Source of the DNA: an uncultured Collinsella sp. | GTDB lineage: Bacteria; Actinomycetota; Coriobacteriia; Coriobacteriales; Coriobacteriaceae | NCBI GenBank assembly: GCA_900544225.1 | Contig: UQUD01000040.1 | Span: forward strand, 1 to 17,481 | Length of the DNA: 17,481 nt | Direction of reading: 5' to 3' | Shown: positions 6,533 through 13,996 of the stretch, piece after piece | Numbering within the stretch: position 1 is the first letter of the stretch | Layout: the number at the start of each line of letters is the position of its first letter | Notes under the pieces: generated by a model | Told to the model about the DNA's origin: nothing | What the model saw: the letters and a program-made list of their open reading frames with translations, nothing else | The model's database searches: none | Position numbers and translations under genes: made by a program

Positions 6533-6538
6533 ACGATA
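6533..6538 (+). promoter_or_regulatory. Likely -10 box for the GH5-like gene
   Basis: TATACT matches five of six consensus positions and sits 55 bases before the start at 6594. No good -35 hexamer is visible at 16-18 bases upstream, so the promoter may depend on an activator or be weak. Confidence 0.45.
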
Positions 6539-6593
6539 CTTTTCCTATGCAATACGATGCGGGTTCGACCTGCATGATCCGAAGGGGGCAGTG

Positions 6594-7655
6594 ATGGAGA
6601 GGATACTCGGCGTTAATCTCTCTGGCTGGTTTATTCCGGAGCCTTGGGTGACCCCGTCGCTATACGCAGCGACCGGTGCATCCAACGCGGCCGAGCTGCA
6701 GGAGGCCATGGGCACCGCCGCCTATAACGAGCGCATGCGCCGTCATTACGAGACGTTTGTGAGCGAGGACGATTTCCGTCGCATGGCGCAGATCGGTCTC
6801 AATGCCGTGCGTCTGCCGGTGCCCTGGTATGCCTTTGGCTCGCAGGAGTCCGATGCGTCCTACATCTCGGTTGTCGATTATATCGACCGCGCGATTGAGT
6901 GGGCTGCCAAGTACAACATTCGCGTGCTGCTTGACCTGGCGACTGTGCCCGGTGGTCAGGGCGATTCCAACGATTCGCCCGCCACGCCGGAGGCTGTTGC
7001 CGAGTGGCATTCGTCCACTAACGGCCGCCATGTCGCACTCGACGTGCTCGAGCGCTTGGCCGAGCGTTACGGCGAGGCCGAGAGCCTGCTGGGCATTGAG
7101 CTGCTGGATACGCCGCAGATGAGTGTCCGCAAGAGTCTCTTTGCCATGACGGATGGCATTCCGGCTCACTACCTGCGCAATTTCTATCGCGATGCCTACG
7201 AGCTCGTCCGTTCGTATATGCCCGAGGATAAGATCGTCGTCTTTTCGTCTTCGGGGCATCCCAGCGAGTGGAAGCATTTTATGCGCGGCGCCAAGTACAA
7301 GAACGTCTACATGGACCTTCACCTGTACCATTACCGCGACGAGTATGCGCTCGATATCACGAGCCCCCGCGGGCTGACGACGGCGATTTCCCGTAACAAG
7401 CGCGAGCTTAAAGAAGCGATTTCGACTGGGTTCCCCGTGCTGGTGGGCGAATGGTCGGGCGCGGCGATCTTTGCCAACTCGTCGGTTACGCCCGAGGGCC
7501 GCAATGCCTACGAGCGCGTGTTTATCGCCAACCAGCTGGCTTCGTTTGCGCCGGCTGCCGGTTGGTTCTTCCAAACGTGGAAGACCGAGAAGCGCATTGC
7601 AGCATGGGACGCCCGCGCGGCGCTCGGTACGCTCGAGCGCGGCATGATTGAATAG
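6594..7655 (+). CDS. GH5-like exo-beta-1,3-glucanase homologue lacking the usual acid/base Glu
   Basis: The 353-residue protein resembles family GH5 exo-1,3-beta-glucanases of the yeast Exg1 type. It has GVNLSGWFIPEPWVTPSLY at residues 6-24, EDDFRRMAQIGLNAVRLPVPWYAF, GIELLDTPQ at 167-175, DLHLYHY, VGEWSGA with the presumed nucleophile Glu286, and GWFFQTWKTE. In active relatives the GIELL segment continues NEP, whose Glu is the acid/base; here the residues are Asp-Thr-Pro, with Thr173 in the catalytic position. Hydrolysis may be lost or altered. No signal peptide is visible, so it is likely cytoplasmic. ATG 6594 follows a GGGGG ribosome site; an adjacent GTG at 6591 is also in frame. It ends six bases before rsmI. 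Confidence 0.8.
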   Translation: MERILGVNLSGWFIPEPWVTPSLYAATGASNAAELQEAMGTAAYNERMRRHYETFVSEDDFRRMAQIGLNAVRLPVPWYAFGSQESDASYISVVDYIDRAIEWAAKYNIRVLLDLATVPGGQGDSNDSPATPEAVAEWHSSTNGRHVALDVLERLAERYGEAESLLGIELLDTPQMSVRKSLFAMTDGIPAHYLRNFYRDAYELVRSYMPEDKIVVFSSSGHPSEWKHFMRGAKYKNVYMDLHLYHYRDEYALDITSPRGLTTAISRNKRELKEAISTGFPVLVGEWSGAAIFANSSVTPEGRNAYERVFIANQLASFAPAAGWFFQTWKTEKRIAAWDARAALGTLERGMIE

Positions 7656-7661
7656 GTTGAT

Positions 7662-8540
7662 ATGACGCAAAACAGCGCCCATACGGGCAAACTCTATGTG
7701 GTCGGCACGCCCATCGGCAACTTGGGCGACCTGTCCCCGCGCGTTGGCGAGGCGTTTGCCGCCGCCGATGCCATCTGCTGCGAAGACACGCGTGTGACGT
7801 CAAAGCTGTTGATGCATCTGGGCATTTCCAAGCCGCTTGTCCGTTGCGACGAGAATGTGATCGCCAGCCGCGCCGCCGGCCTGGTCGACCGTCTGCTGGC
7901 GGGGGAGACCCTCGCCTTTGCCTCGGACGCCGGCATGCCGAGTGTGTCCGATCCCGGCCAGGCGCTGGTCGAGGCGGCGCGTGAGGCCGATGTGCCCGTT
8001 GAGGTTATCCCCGGGCCCTCTGCTTGCGTCACGGCGCTTGTTTCGTCCGGTATTCCCTGCGAGCATTTTTTCTTCGAGGGCTTTTTGGGCCGAAAGCACG
8101 GCGACCGCGTGCGCCGTTTGCAGCGCCTTGCCGTGGTACCTGGCGCACTCATCTTCTACGAGTCTCCACATCGCATCGTGGCGACGCTTGAGGCCGTGGC
8201 GGAGGTCTTTCCCCAGCGTGAGGTTGCCGTCTGCCGCGAACTCACCAAGCTGCACGAGGAGGTCTTGCGCGGGCCCGCTGCTCAGCTTGCCGAGGAGCTG
8301 CGTGCTCGCGGCGAGGTAAAGGGCGAGATTGCGCTGGTCATCGCGCCGCCGAGCGAGGATGAGGAGGCCGGTATCGTGCCGGTTGGCGCCGCGGCAGCGG
8401 ATCCCGACGAGGCCCTGCGCGAGGATATCCGCGCCGCGCTCGAGGAGGGGGAGCCCGCCTCTGCGGTGGCCAAGCGCCTGTCTCAGAAGTATTCGCGCCG
8501 CAAGCGCGATGTCTATGCCATGGTGCTCGATATGCAATAG
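7662..8540 (+). CDS. rsmI: 16S rRNA (cytidine-1402-2'-O)-methyltransferase
   Basis: RsmI adds the 2'-O-methyl group to C1402 in the decoding centre of 16S rRNA, using SAM. The 292-residue protein shows the family's signatures in order: LYVVGTPIGNLGDLSPR at the N-terminus, CCEDTRVTSKLL, FASDAGMPSVSDPG, VIPGPSACVTALVSSG, FFFEGFLGRK and FYESPHRI. A helical C-terminal domain ends in KRLSQKYSRRKRDVYAMVLDMQ, as in full-length family members. Length is normal. The start follows the GH5-like gene by six bases with only a weak AGG ribosome site, so it may be co-transcribed with that gene. With rsmA and rlmH it makes three ribosomal RNA methyltransferases in this window. Confidence 0.95.
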   Translation: MTQNSAHTGKLYVVGTPIGNLGDLSPRVGEAFAAADAICCEDTRVTSKLLMHLGISKPLVRCDENVIASRAAGLVDRLLAGETLAFASDAGMPSVSDPGQALVEAAREADVPVEVIPGPSACVTALVSSGIPCEHFFFEGFLGRKHGDRVRRLQRLAVVPGALIFYESPHRIVATLEAVAEVFPQREVAVCRELTKLHEEVLRGPAAQLAEELRARGEVKGEIALVIAPPSEDEEAGIVPVGAAAADPDEALREDIRAALEEGEPASAVAKRLSQKYSRRKRDVYAMVLDMQ

Positions 8541-8609
8541 ATGGAGGATATCCAGCCCTTGCGCTAGAATCATCCCCTGTATGCAACGTTTTTCTGGAGG
8601 ACAAACCCC

Positions 8610-10211
8610 ATGGATCAAAGCAAGCCTTCGTTCTTTATCACGACGCCCATCTACTACGTCAACGCCGATCCGCACCTGGGCACGGCTTATTCCACCATCA
8701 TCGCCGACGTTCAGGCCCGTTATCGTCGCTCCGCCGGCTATAACGTCAAGTTCCTGACCGGCATGGACGAGCACGGCGAGAAGGTCGCCGAGGCCGCAGC
8801 CAAGCATGGCATGACGCCGCAGGAGTGGACCGACAGCCAGGCCCCGCACTTCAAGGAGCTTTGGAGCAAGCTCGAGATTTCCAACGACGACTTCATCCGC
8901 ACCACCGAGCCGCGCCAGCATCATGCCGTGCAGTACCTGTGGGAGCGCATGAAGGAGTCCGGTTACCTGTATAAGGGCAGCTACGACGGCTGGTATTGCG
9001 TGCCTGATGAGACCTACTTCACCGATACACAGGTCCAGAAGGGCGACGAGGAGTACGGCAGCGTCGGCCAGCACCTGTGCCCCGACTGCCACCGTCCGCT
9101 TGAGCGCGTGCAGGAGGAGTCCTACTTCTTTAAGCTTTCCGCTTTCCAGGACAAGCTGCTCAAGCTCTATGACGAGCACCCCGACTTTGTCGAGCCTGCG
9201 TTCCGTATGAACGAGGTTCGCAGCTTTGTCGAGGGCGGCCTTAATGACCTTTCCGTGAGCCGTACGAGCTTTGACTGGGGCATTCAGGTCCCGTTTGACG
9301 AGGGTCACGTGACCTACGTGTGGTTCGATGCGCTGCTCAACTATATGACGGCCGTCGGCTACGGTGTCGACACCGACGAGGCGCGTGCCGAACTGGCCTA
9401 TCGCTGGCCCGCGCAGTTCCACATCGTGGGTAAGGACATCATCCGCTTCCACTGCGTCATTTGGCCCGCCATGCTCATGGCCATCGGCGAGGCCCTGCCC
9501 GAGCACGTCTTTGCCCACGGCTTCCTGACCGTGCGCAATGCCGAGACTGGCAAGGCCGAGAAGATGTCCAAGAGCCGCGGCAACGCCATCGCTCCGCAGG
9601 ACGTTATCGACATGCTGGGCGTCGAGGGCTATCGCTACTACTTCATGACCGACGTCGTTCCCGGTACCGACGGCGCCATCAGCTTCGATCGCATGGAGCA
9701 GGTCTACAACGCCGACCTGGCCAACAGCTGGGGCAATCTGATTTCGCGTTCGCTCAACATGAGCGCAAAGTACTTTGACGGCTGCGCCCCGGCTAAACCG
9801 GCGTCTGCCGACGCGTTTGACAACCCGCTGGCAAAGATCGCCGATGGCCTGGTCGAGCGCTACATGGCCAAGATGGACGTGCTCGATTACGGCGGAGCCA
9901 AGGATGAGGTCATGGAACTCATCCACGCCGCCAACCACTACATCGAGGACTCCGAGCCCTGGGCGCTTGCCAAGGACGAGGCCAAGGCTGACGAGCTGGC
10001 ATTTGTGATCTACAACCTGCTCGAGGCCATCCGCATCGCCGCCCACCTGCTGATGCCGCTCATGCCCCAGACTTCTGTCGAGGCCCTGCGCCGCCTGTCC
10101 TGTGAGGGCGAGGCCGCGAGCGACGACCTCAAGGGCATTTGTACTTGGGGCCTGCTTGCCGGCGGTCAGCCCGTCGAGAAGGGCGATCCGCTGTTCCCGC
10201 GTCTGGCGTAG
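8610..10211 (+). CDS. metG: Methionyl-tRNA synthetase
   Basis: This enzyme charges tRNA-Met with methionine. The 533-residue protein has FFITTPIYYVNADPHLGTAYSTI, with HLGT (22-25) as its HIGH-type signature, TGMDEHGEK, WYCVPDETYF with a zinc-type knuckle (Cys130, Cys157, Cys160), VTYVWFDALLNY, HIVGKDIIRFH and KMSKSRGN at 318-325. The anticodon-binding helical domain fills the C-terminal part. It stops without the EMAP/Trbp111-like dimerisation domain found in longer forms. The ATG follows TGGAGGA by eight bases. A TAGAAT at 8565-8570 may be a -10 box, but no clear -35 accompanies it. A strong terminator follows. Confidence 0.97.
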   Translation: MDQSKPSFFITTPIYYVNADPHLGTAYSTIIADVQARYRRSAGYNVKFLTGMDEHGEKVAEAAAKHGMTPQEWTDSQAPHFKELWSKLEISNDDFIRTTEPRQHHAVQYLWERMKESGYLYKGSYDGWYCVPDETYFTDTQVQKGDEEYGSVGQHLCPDCHRPLERVQEESYFFKLSAFQDKLLKLYDEHPDFVEPAFRMNEVRSFVEGGLNDLSVSRTSFDWGIQVPFDEGHVTYVWFDALLNYMTAVGYGVDTDEARAELAYRWPAQFHIVGKDIIRFHCVIWPAMLMAIGEALPEHVFAHGFLTVRNAETGKAEKMSKSRGNAIAPQDVIDMLGVEGYRYYFMTDVVPGTDGAISFDRMEQVYNADLANSWGNLISRSLNMSAKYFDGCAPAKPASADAFDNPLAKIADGLVERYMAKMDVLDYGGAKDEVMELIHAANHYIEDSEPWALAKDEAKADELAFVIYNLLEAIRIAAHLLMPLMPQTSVEALRRLSCEGEAASDDLKGICTWGLLAGGQPVEKGDPLFPRLA

Positions 10212-10255
10212 AGACCGCGCGAGCGCCATATCGGCAATTTGCTGTTTAGCTGTAA

Positions 10256-10289
10256 GGGCATGGCCGCCACGGTCCATGCCCTTTTGTTT
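10256..10289 (+). terminator. Intrinsic terminator after metG
   Basis: GGGCATGG (10256-10263) and CCATGCCC (10274-10281) form a perfect eight-bp stem with a 10-base loop, followed by TTTTGTTT. It separates metG from rsmA. Confidence 0.85.
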
Positions 10290-10321
10290 CAAGACGCCGC
10301 TATCATGCTAAGGAGGCAACT

Positions 10322-11182
10322 ATGACAACTTCGCCTTTGGCAAACCCCACGGCCACCAGGGAGCTGCTGGAGGAGTTTGGCCTTGCGACCAAGCATCGCC
10401 TGGGCCAGAACTTTCTAATCGACAATCATGTGATCGAGCGTATCTGCGAGCTTGCCGAGCTCACGGGCGATGAGCGCGTGCTCGAGGTTGGCCCGGGCGT
10501 TGGTACGCTCACACTTGCGCTGCTGCAGGAGGCGGCGTGCGTCACGTCGATCGAGGCCGACCCCGAGCTCGAGCCGGTGCTCGATGCTCACGCCGCCGAC
10601 TATGCCAACTTCCGCTTTATCATGGGCGACGCGCTCAGGGTGACGCCGGAGCAGATTGAACAGACCGCGGGCGGTGAGCCGACGGTGTTTGTCGCGAACC
10701 TGCCCTATAACGTGGCGGCGACGATCATCCTGCAGTTCTTCCAGACGATGCCGGCACTCAAGCGTGCCGTCGTCATGGTGCAAAAGGAGGTTGCCGATCG
10801 CATTGCCGCAGTGCCGGGCAACAAGACCTATGGCGGCTATACGGCAAAGCTCGGCCTGTATGCGCAGGTGACGGGTCGCTTTGAGGTGCCGCCGCGCTGC
10901 TTTATGCCGGCGCCGCACGTGGACTCGGCTGTCGTGCGTATCGACCGTGTTGACGGCGTGGTGCCCGAAGGACTCGATCGCGAATTTGTGGCCCGCGTGA
11001 TTGACGCCGCATTTGCTCAGCGTCGCAAGACCATCCGTAATTCCATGAGCGCCAACGGCTTTGCCAAGGACGTGCTCGATGCCGCCTTTGAGGCTTGCGG
11101 TATCGCACCCACCACGCGCGCCGAGACGCTTGATGTTGCCGACTTTGTCCGTCTGGCCCGGGAGCTAATCCATGATGCCTAA
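10322..11182 (+). CDS. rsmA: 16S rRNA (adenine-1518/1519-N6)-dimethyltransferase
   Basis: RsmA (KsgA) dimethylates A1518 and A1519 near the 3' end of 16S rRNA during small-subunit maturation. The 286-residue protein has the family motifs: HRLGQNFLID (residues 25-34), VLEVGPGVGTLTLALL (the SAM-binding loop at 53-68), SIEADPEL, MGDALRV and the catalytic VANLPYNVAATII with NLPYN at 126-130, then RFEVPPRCFMPAPHVDSAVV and AAFAQRRKTIRNSM. AAGGAGG lies five bases before the ATG. Its last codons overlap the start of the TatD-family gene by 11 bases, so the two are probably co-transcribed. Confidence 0.96.
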   Translation: MTTSPLANPTATRELLEEFGLATKHRLGQNFLIDNHVIERICELAELTGDERVLEVGPGVGTLTLALLQEAACVTSIEADPELEPVLDAHAADYANFRFIMGDALRVTPEQIEQTAGGEPTVFVANLPYNVAATIILQFFQTMPALKRAVVMVQKEVADRIAAVPGNKTYGGYTAKLGLYAQVTGRFEVPPRCFMPAPHVDSAVVRIDRVDGVVPEGLDREFVARVIDAAFAQRRKTIRNSMSANGFAKDVLDAAFEACGIAPTTRAETLDVADFVRLARELIHDA

Positions 11183-12089
11183 TGCCGCACGCGTGACGTT
11201 TACCAAGAAAAAGAAGACGGTCGCCTGCCCCGTGCCCTTGGCACCGCTTGCCGACACGCATGCGCATCTGCTTTCGTTTTGGGGCAAAGAAGTGCCCGAG
11301 ACGCTCGTGCGCGCCAAAGCCGCGGGCGTCGACCTGTTGGTGACGATGTTCGACCCCATCGCTGACAAACGCAGCGTGACGGACTATAGCGACTGGCTCG
11401 TGCGCGAAATTCTGCCGATGCAGGATATCCCGCAGATCAAGTATCTTGCCGGCGTGCATCCTTATGGCGCGCCGGACTATACCGACGACGTTCACGCACA
11501 GGTCGTTGCCGCACTCGATGACCCCTTATGCGCCGGTATTGGCGAAATCGGCCTGGACTATCACATGGACTATGACGACGATATCGCGCCGGCACCCCAT
11601 AACGTGCAGATTGAATGCATGGCGCGCCAGCTCGAGCTTGCCGTGTGCCGTAACGTGCCGGTGGAGCTACATCTGCGTCACGAGGACACGGACCAGGAGC
11701 GCACCTCGCACGTGGACGCCTACAACGTGCTTCGTGAGGTGGGCGTGCCCCAGGCCGGTTGTGTGCTGCACTGCTTTGGCGAGGACCGCGCCACGATGGA
11801 GCGCTTTGTGGAGCTGGGTTGTTACATCGCCTATGGCGGCGCGGCTACCTTTAAGCGCAACGACGACGTGCGCGAGGCATTTGCGGCGACCCCGCTCGAT
11901 CGTATTTTGTTCGAGACGGATTGTCCCTATATGGCGCCGGAGCCCATTCGTGGTCTTGAGTGCGAGCCTGCAATGATTTCCATCACAGCAAACGCGCTGG
12001 TCAACGACCGCGTCGATCGTACCGGTGAGGACGCTGAAGCAGTTGCTCGAGCCGCTTGGGAGAATGCCTGCAAACTTTTTCAAAAATAG
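11172..12089 (+). CDS. TatD-family metal-dependent hydrolase (deoxyribonuclease type)
   Basis: TatD-family enzymes are TIM-barrel metal-dependent nucleases. The 305-residue protein has ADTHAHL near residues 27-33 (first metal His pair), AGVHPYG, GEIGLDYH with the conserved Glu, VELHLRHED, VLHCFGED and RILFETDCPYMAPEP with the conserved Asp. The N-terminus has a basic extension (FTKKKKT) not typical of short TatD proteins, and a DDDIAPAPHN insert follows the GEIGLDYH motif. The ATG overlaps rsmA, and GGGAG lies about nine bases upstream. A second ATG follows immediately. The exact substrate cannot be told from sequence. Confidence 0.9.
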   Translation: MMPNAARVTFTKKKKTVACPVPLAPLADTHAHLLSFWGKEVPETLVRAKAAGVDLLVTMFDPIADKRSVTDYSDWLVREILPMQDIPQIKYLAGVHPYGAPDYTDDVHAQVVAALDDPLCAGIGEIGLDYHMDYDDDIAPAPHNVQIECMARQLELAVCRNVPVELHLRHEDTDQERTSHVDAYNVLREVGVPQAGCVLHCFGEDRATMERFVELGCYIAYGGAATFKRNDDVREAFAATPLDRILFETDCPYMAPEPIRGLECEPAMISITANALVNDRVDRTGEDAEAVARAAWENACKLFQK

Positions 12090-12092
12090 TTC

Positions 12093-12121
12093 TTGCGTTC
12101 GTGGTGGCGCTCCGTTATTCT
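12093..12121 (+). promoter_or_regulatory. Promoter of tRNA-Leu
   Basis: TTGCGT (12093-12098) and TATTCT (12116-12121) are separated by 17 bases, with the tRNA starting 12 bases after the -10. Each hexamer matches consensus at four of six positions. Confidence 0.65.
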
Positions 12122-12132
12122 AATTCCTGCAC

Positions 12133-12219
12133 GCGGGCGTGGCGGAATTGGCAGACGCGTACGGTTCAGGTCCGTATGGGGGCAACCCCATGAAGGTTCA
12201 AGTCCTTTCGCCCGCACCA
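12133..12219 (+). tRNA. tRNA-Leu (anticodon CAG), CCA encoded
   Basis: The acceptor GCGGGCG pairs fully with CGCCCGC (12209-12215). Position 73 is A and CCA follows at 12217-12219. The gene has the long variable arm of a class II tRNA (tatgggggcaacccca), a T-arm AAGGTTCAAGTCCTT and an anticodon loop containing CAG. Length is 87 bases with CCA. Confidence 0.95.
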
Positions 12220-12230
12220 TTAAATTAAAG

Positions 12231-12256
12231 AGCTCCCAGCAATGGGAGCTTTTTTG
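12231..12256 (+). terminator. Intrinsic terminator of tRNA-Leu
   Basis: AGCTCCCA (12231-12238) and TGGGAGCT (12243-12250) form a perfect eight-bp stem with a GCAA tetraloop, followed by TTTTTTGTT. Confidence 0.9.
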
Positions 12257-12419
12257 TTATGGGCCCTTCACAGGGACTTGAACCTGTGAAGGAGCGAGCG
12301 TAAAGAAAACGCGGAGCGTTTTTAGCGAGCTGGCGAGGACGCCGGCAGGCGGCCGAAGCCGGTGCGGATCCGCGAAGCGGATACGCGGACGTCCTTTCGC
12401 CCGCACCATTGAATGAAAG

Positions 12420-12447
12420 AACTCCCAGCAATGGGAGCTTTTTTGTT
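12420..12447 (+). terminator. Second, weakened copy of the tRNA-Leu terminator
   Basis: CTCCCA / TGGGAG with a GCAA loop and TTTTTTG remains. A G-to-A change at 12421 breaks the lower part of the stem compared with the first copy. Confidence 0.7.
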
Positions 12448-12507
12448 ATGTACGATCTCCTTGTACGGGTATCCTAATGCCAACGTGTGCCTATCAGAGG
12501 AGAGACC

Positions 12508-13446
12508 ATGCTGTTGTCCGGTATCATCGCCGCCCTTACCAGCCTTTTGATTCCCATCATCATTCTGTTGCTACTGCTTCCCAACGCCTGCTATGTCGTT
12601 GAACAACAGCATGCCGTGATCATCGAGCGCCTGGGCAAGTTTAACCGCATCGTCAACGCGGGCTTCCACATGAAGGTGCCCGTGATCGACCGCAAGGCCG
12701 CCACGGTGAGCCTGCGCACCATGAAAAACGGTTTTGGCATCGACGTTAAGACCCAGGACAACGTGACCATCGGCCTTGAGGTCTCTGCTCAGTACCACGT
12801 GAGCTATGACATGGGCGCCGGCCCGGCAGATTCGGGTATCTACAAGAGCTACTACATGCTGCAGGAGCCCGTCGACCAGATGCGTGACTTCATCACCGAC
12901 GCCCTACGCTCTTCGATTCCCGTCTACACACTCGATGAGGTCTTTGCCAAGAAGGATGACATCGCCAAGGATGTCAACGCTACCGTTTCCGAGCAGATGG
13001 CCGCCTACGGCTTCACCCTCGTGTCGACGCTCATCACCAAAATCGCACTGCCGACCGAGGTCGAGAACTCCATGAACGACATCAACGCCGCCCAGCGCAA
13101 GCGCGCTGCGGCACAGGAGCTCGCCGAGGCCGACCGCATCAAGCGCGTCACCGAGGCGACCGCCGAGGCCGAGGCTATGGAAAAGGCGGGCGAGGGCATC
13201 GCCAACCAGCGCAAGGCCATTGCACTGGGTATCAAAGATTCGCTCGAGATCATCCAGGAGACGGGTGTCGGCAATGACGAGGCCAACCAGCTGTTCATGT
13301 TTACGCAGTGGTCCGAGATGATGACGGAGTTCGCTCGCACGGGTAAAACCTCGACGGTCGTGCTGCCGAGCGACTTTTCGCAGTCGGCCTCTATGTTCGA
13401 GCAGATGCTGGCTGCCGGTAAGGTTCAGAACGAGTCAAAGGAGTAG
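12508..13446 (+). CDS. SPFH/band-7 membrane protein (stomatin-like)
   Basis: SPFH proteins form membrane-bound oligomers, often in lipid microdomains. The 312-residue protein has one N-terminal membrane segment (about residues 5-25, LLIPIIILLLLLP), then CYVVEQQHAVIIERLGKFNRIVNAGFHMKVPVIDR, which is the start of the SPFH domain. The domain continues through DVKTQDNVTIGLEVSAQYHV and a DEVFAKKDDIAKDVN region to about residue 200. An Ala/Glu-rich coiled-coil (AAAQELAEADRIKRVTEATAEAEAM) and a tail with the LFMFTQWSEMM segment follow. GAGGAGA lies six bases before the ATG; an in-frame GTG at 12487 is less well placed. It is followed after six bases by rlmH. Its cellular role here is unknown. Confidence 0.9.
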   Translation: MLLSGIIAALTSLLIPIIILLLLLPNACYVVEQQHAVIIERLGKFNRIVNAGFHMKVPVIDRKAATVSLRTMKNGFGIDVKTQDNVTIGLEVSAQYHVSYDMGAGPADSGIYKSYYMLQEPVDQMRDFITDALRSSIPVYTLDEVFAKKDDIAKDVNATVSEQMAAYGFTLVSTLITKIALPTEVENSMNDINAAQRKRAAAQELAEADRIKRVTEATAEAEAMEKAGEGIANQRKAIALGIKDSLEIIQETGVGNDEANQLFMFTQWSEMMTEFARTGKTSTVVLPSDFSQSASMFEQMLAAGKVQNESKE

Positions 13447-13452
13447 GCACGC

Positions 13453-13923
13453 GTGAAATACACCGTCGTTTGTGTTGGCAAGCTCAAAGAGCGCTTTTGG
13501 AAGGACGCGTGCGCTGAGTACACCAAGCGCCTGGGTGCCTATGCCAAGGTTGATATCCGCGAGGTGGCCGATATCGACCCGGCTAAGGCGGGCGGCGTGG
13601 ATGCCGCGCGCGACAAGGAGGGAGCGGCGATACTTGCAGCCCTGCCGCCTCGAGCGCATGTGATCCTGCTGGCCATTGAGGGCAAAGAGCGCTCGAGCGA
13701 GGAGCTTTCGGCGCGGCTCGATGATCTTATGCTGCGAGGCAATAGCGACATCGCCTTTGTGATTGGCGGATCGGACGGCGTGAGCGATGACGTGCGCGCA
13801 CGAGCCGACGAGATGCTCAGCTTTGGACGCATTACCTTGCCGCATAACTTGGCGCGCGTGGTGCTACTAGAGCAAATCTATCGCGCCTGCAAGATCAGCC
13901 GAGGCGAGCCGTATCACAAATAG
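13453..13923 (+). CDS. rlmH: 23S rRNA (pseudouridine-1915-N3)-methyltransferase
   Basis: RlmH methylates pseudouridine 1915 in helix 69 of 23S rRNA, and acts on the assembled 70S ribosome. The 156-residue protein is full length for the family. It has LLAIEGKERSSEELSARLD, FVIGGSDGVSDDVRARADEMLSFGRIT (the SPOUT knot region) and the C-terminal LPHNLARVVLLEQIYRACKISRGEPYHK with the near-invariant RGEPYHK end. The start is GTG, preceded by AAAGGAG (13438-13444) overlapping the end of the SPFH gene. Confidence 0.96.
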   Translation: MKYTVVCVGKLKERFWKDACAEYTKRLGAYAKVDIREVADIDPAKAGGVDAARDKEGAAILAALPPRAHVILLAIEGKERSSEELSARLDDLMLRGNSDIAFVIGGSDGVSDDVRARADEMLSFGRITLPHNLARVVLLEQIYRACKISRGEPYHK

Positions 13924-13996
13924 GTCGGCAATACGAAACAATGGCGTGGGACAATACCTTTCGTTTTGAGGAATGTGTCTGAAAGGACTATGCGAT

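Larger units (their letters stand above)
12202..12450 (+). repeat. Duplicated tRNA-Leu tail flanking a palindromic segment
   Basis: Bases 12202-12261 (end of the T-arm, acceptor strand, CCA and terminator) recur at 12391-12450 with three differences in 60 bases, a period of 189. The 129 bases between begin with a perfect 10-bp hairpin (12265-12292) whose loop region is the inverted T-arm of this tRNA. A GC-rich core follows, with AAAACGC-GGA-GCGTTTT and ATCCGC-GAA-GCGGAT hairpins. Bases 12298-12326 are identical to 17280-17308 at tRNA-Arg, and 12340-12389 match 17322-17371 with three differences. No credible gene lies here. Confidence 0.92.

Noticed and set aside
6134..6577. 147-codon frame across the tRNA-tail repeat and the 62-base array
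   Set aside because: It starts in the copied tRNA terminator, lacks a ribosome site, and its internal repeats reflect the DNA array. A 126-codon frame at 6214-6594 is equally open.
7800..10292. 830-codon open frame on the minus strand
   Set aside because: It lies exactly opposite rsmI and metG, has no domain signature, and is explained by the biased third positions of GC-rich genes.
12225..12431. 68-codon minus-strand frame over the tRNA-Leu tail repeat
   Set aside because: It lies in palindromic repeat DNA and shows no coding signal.
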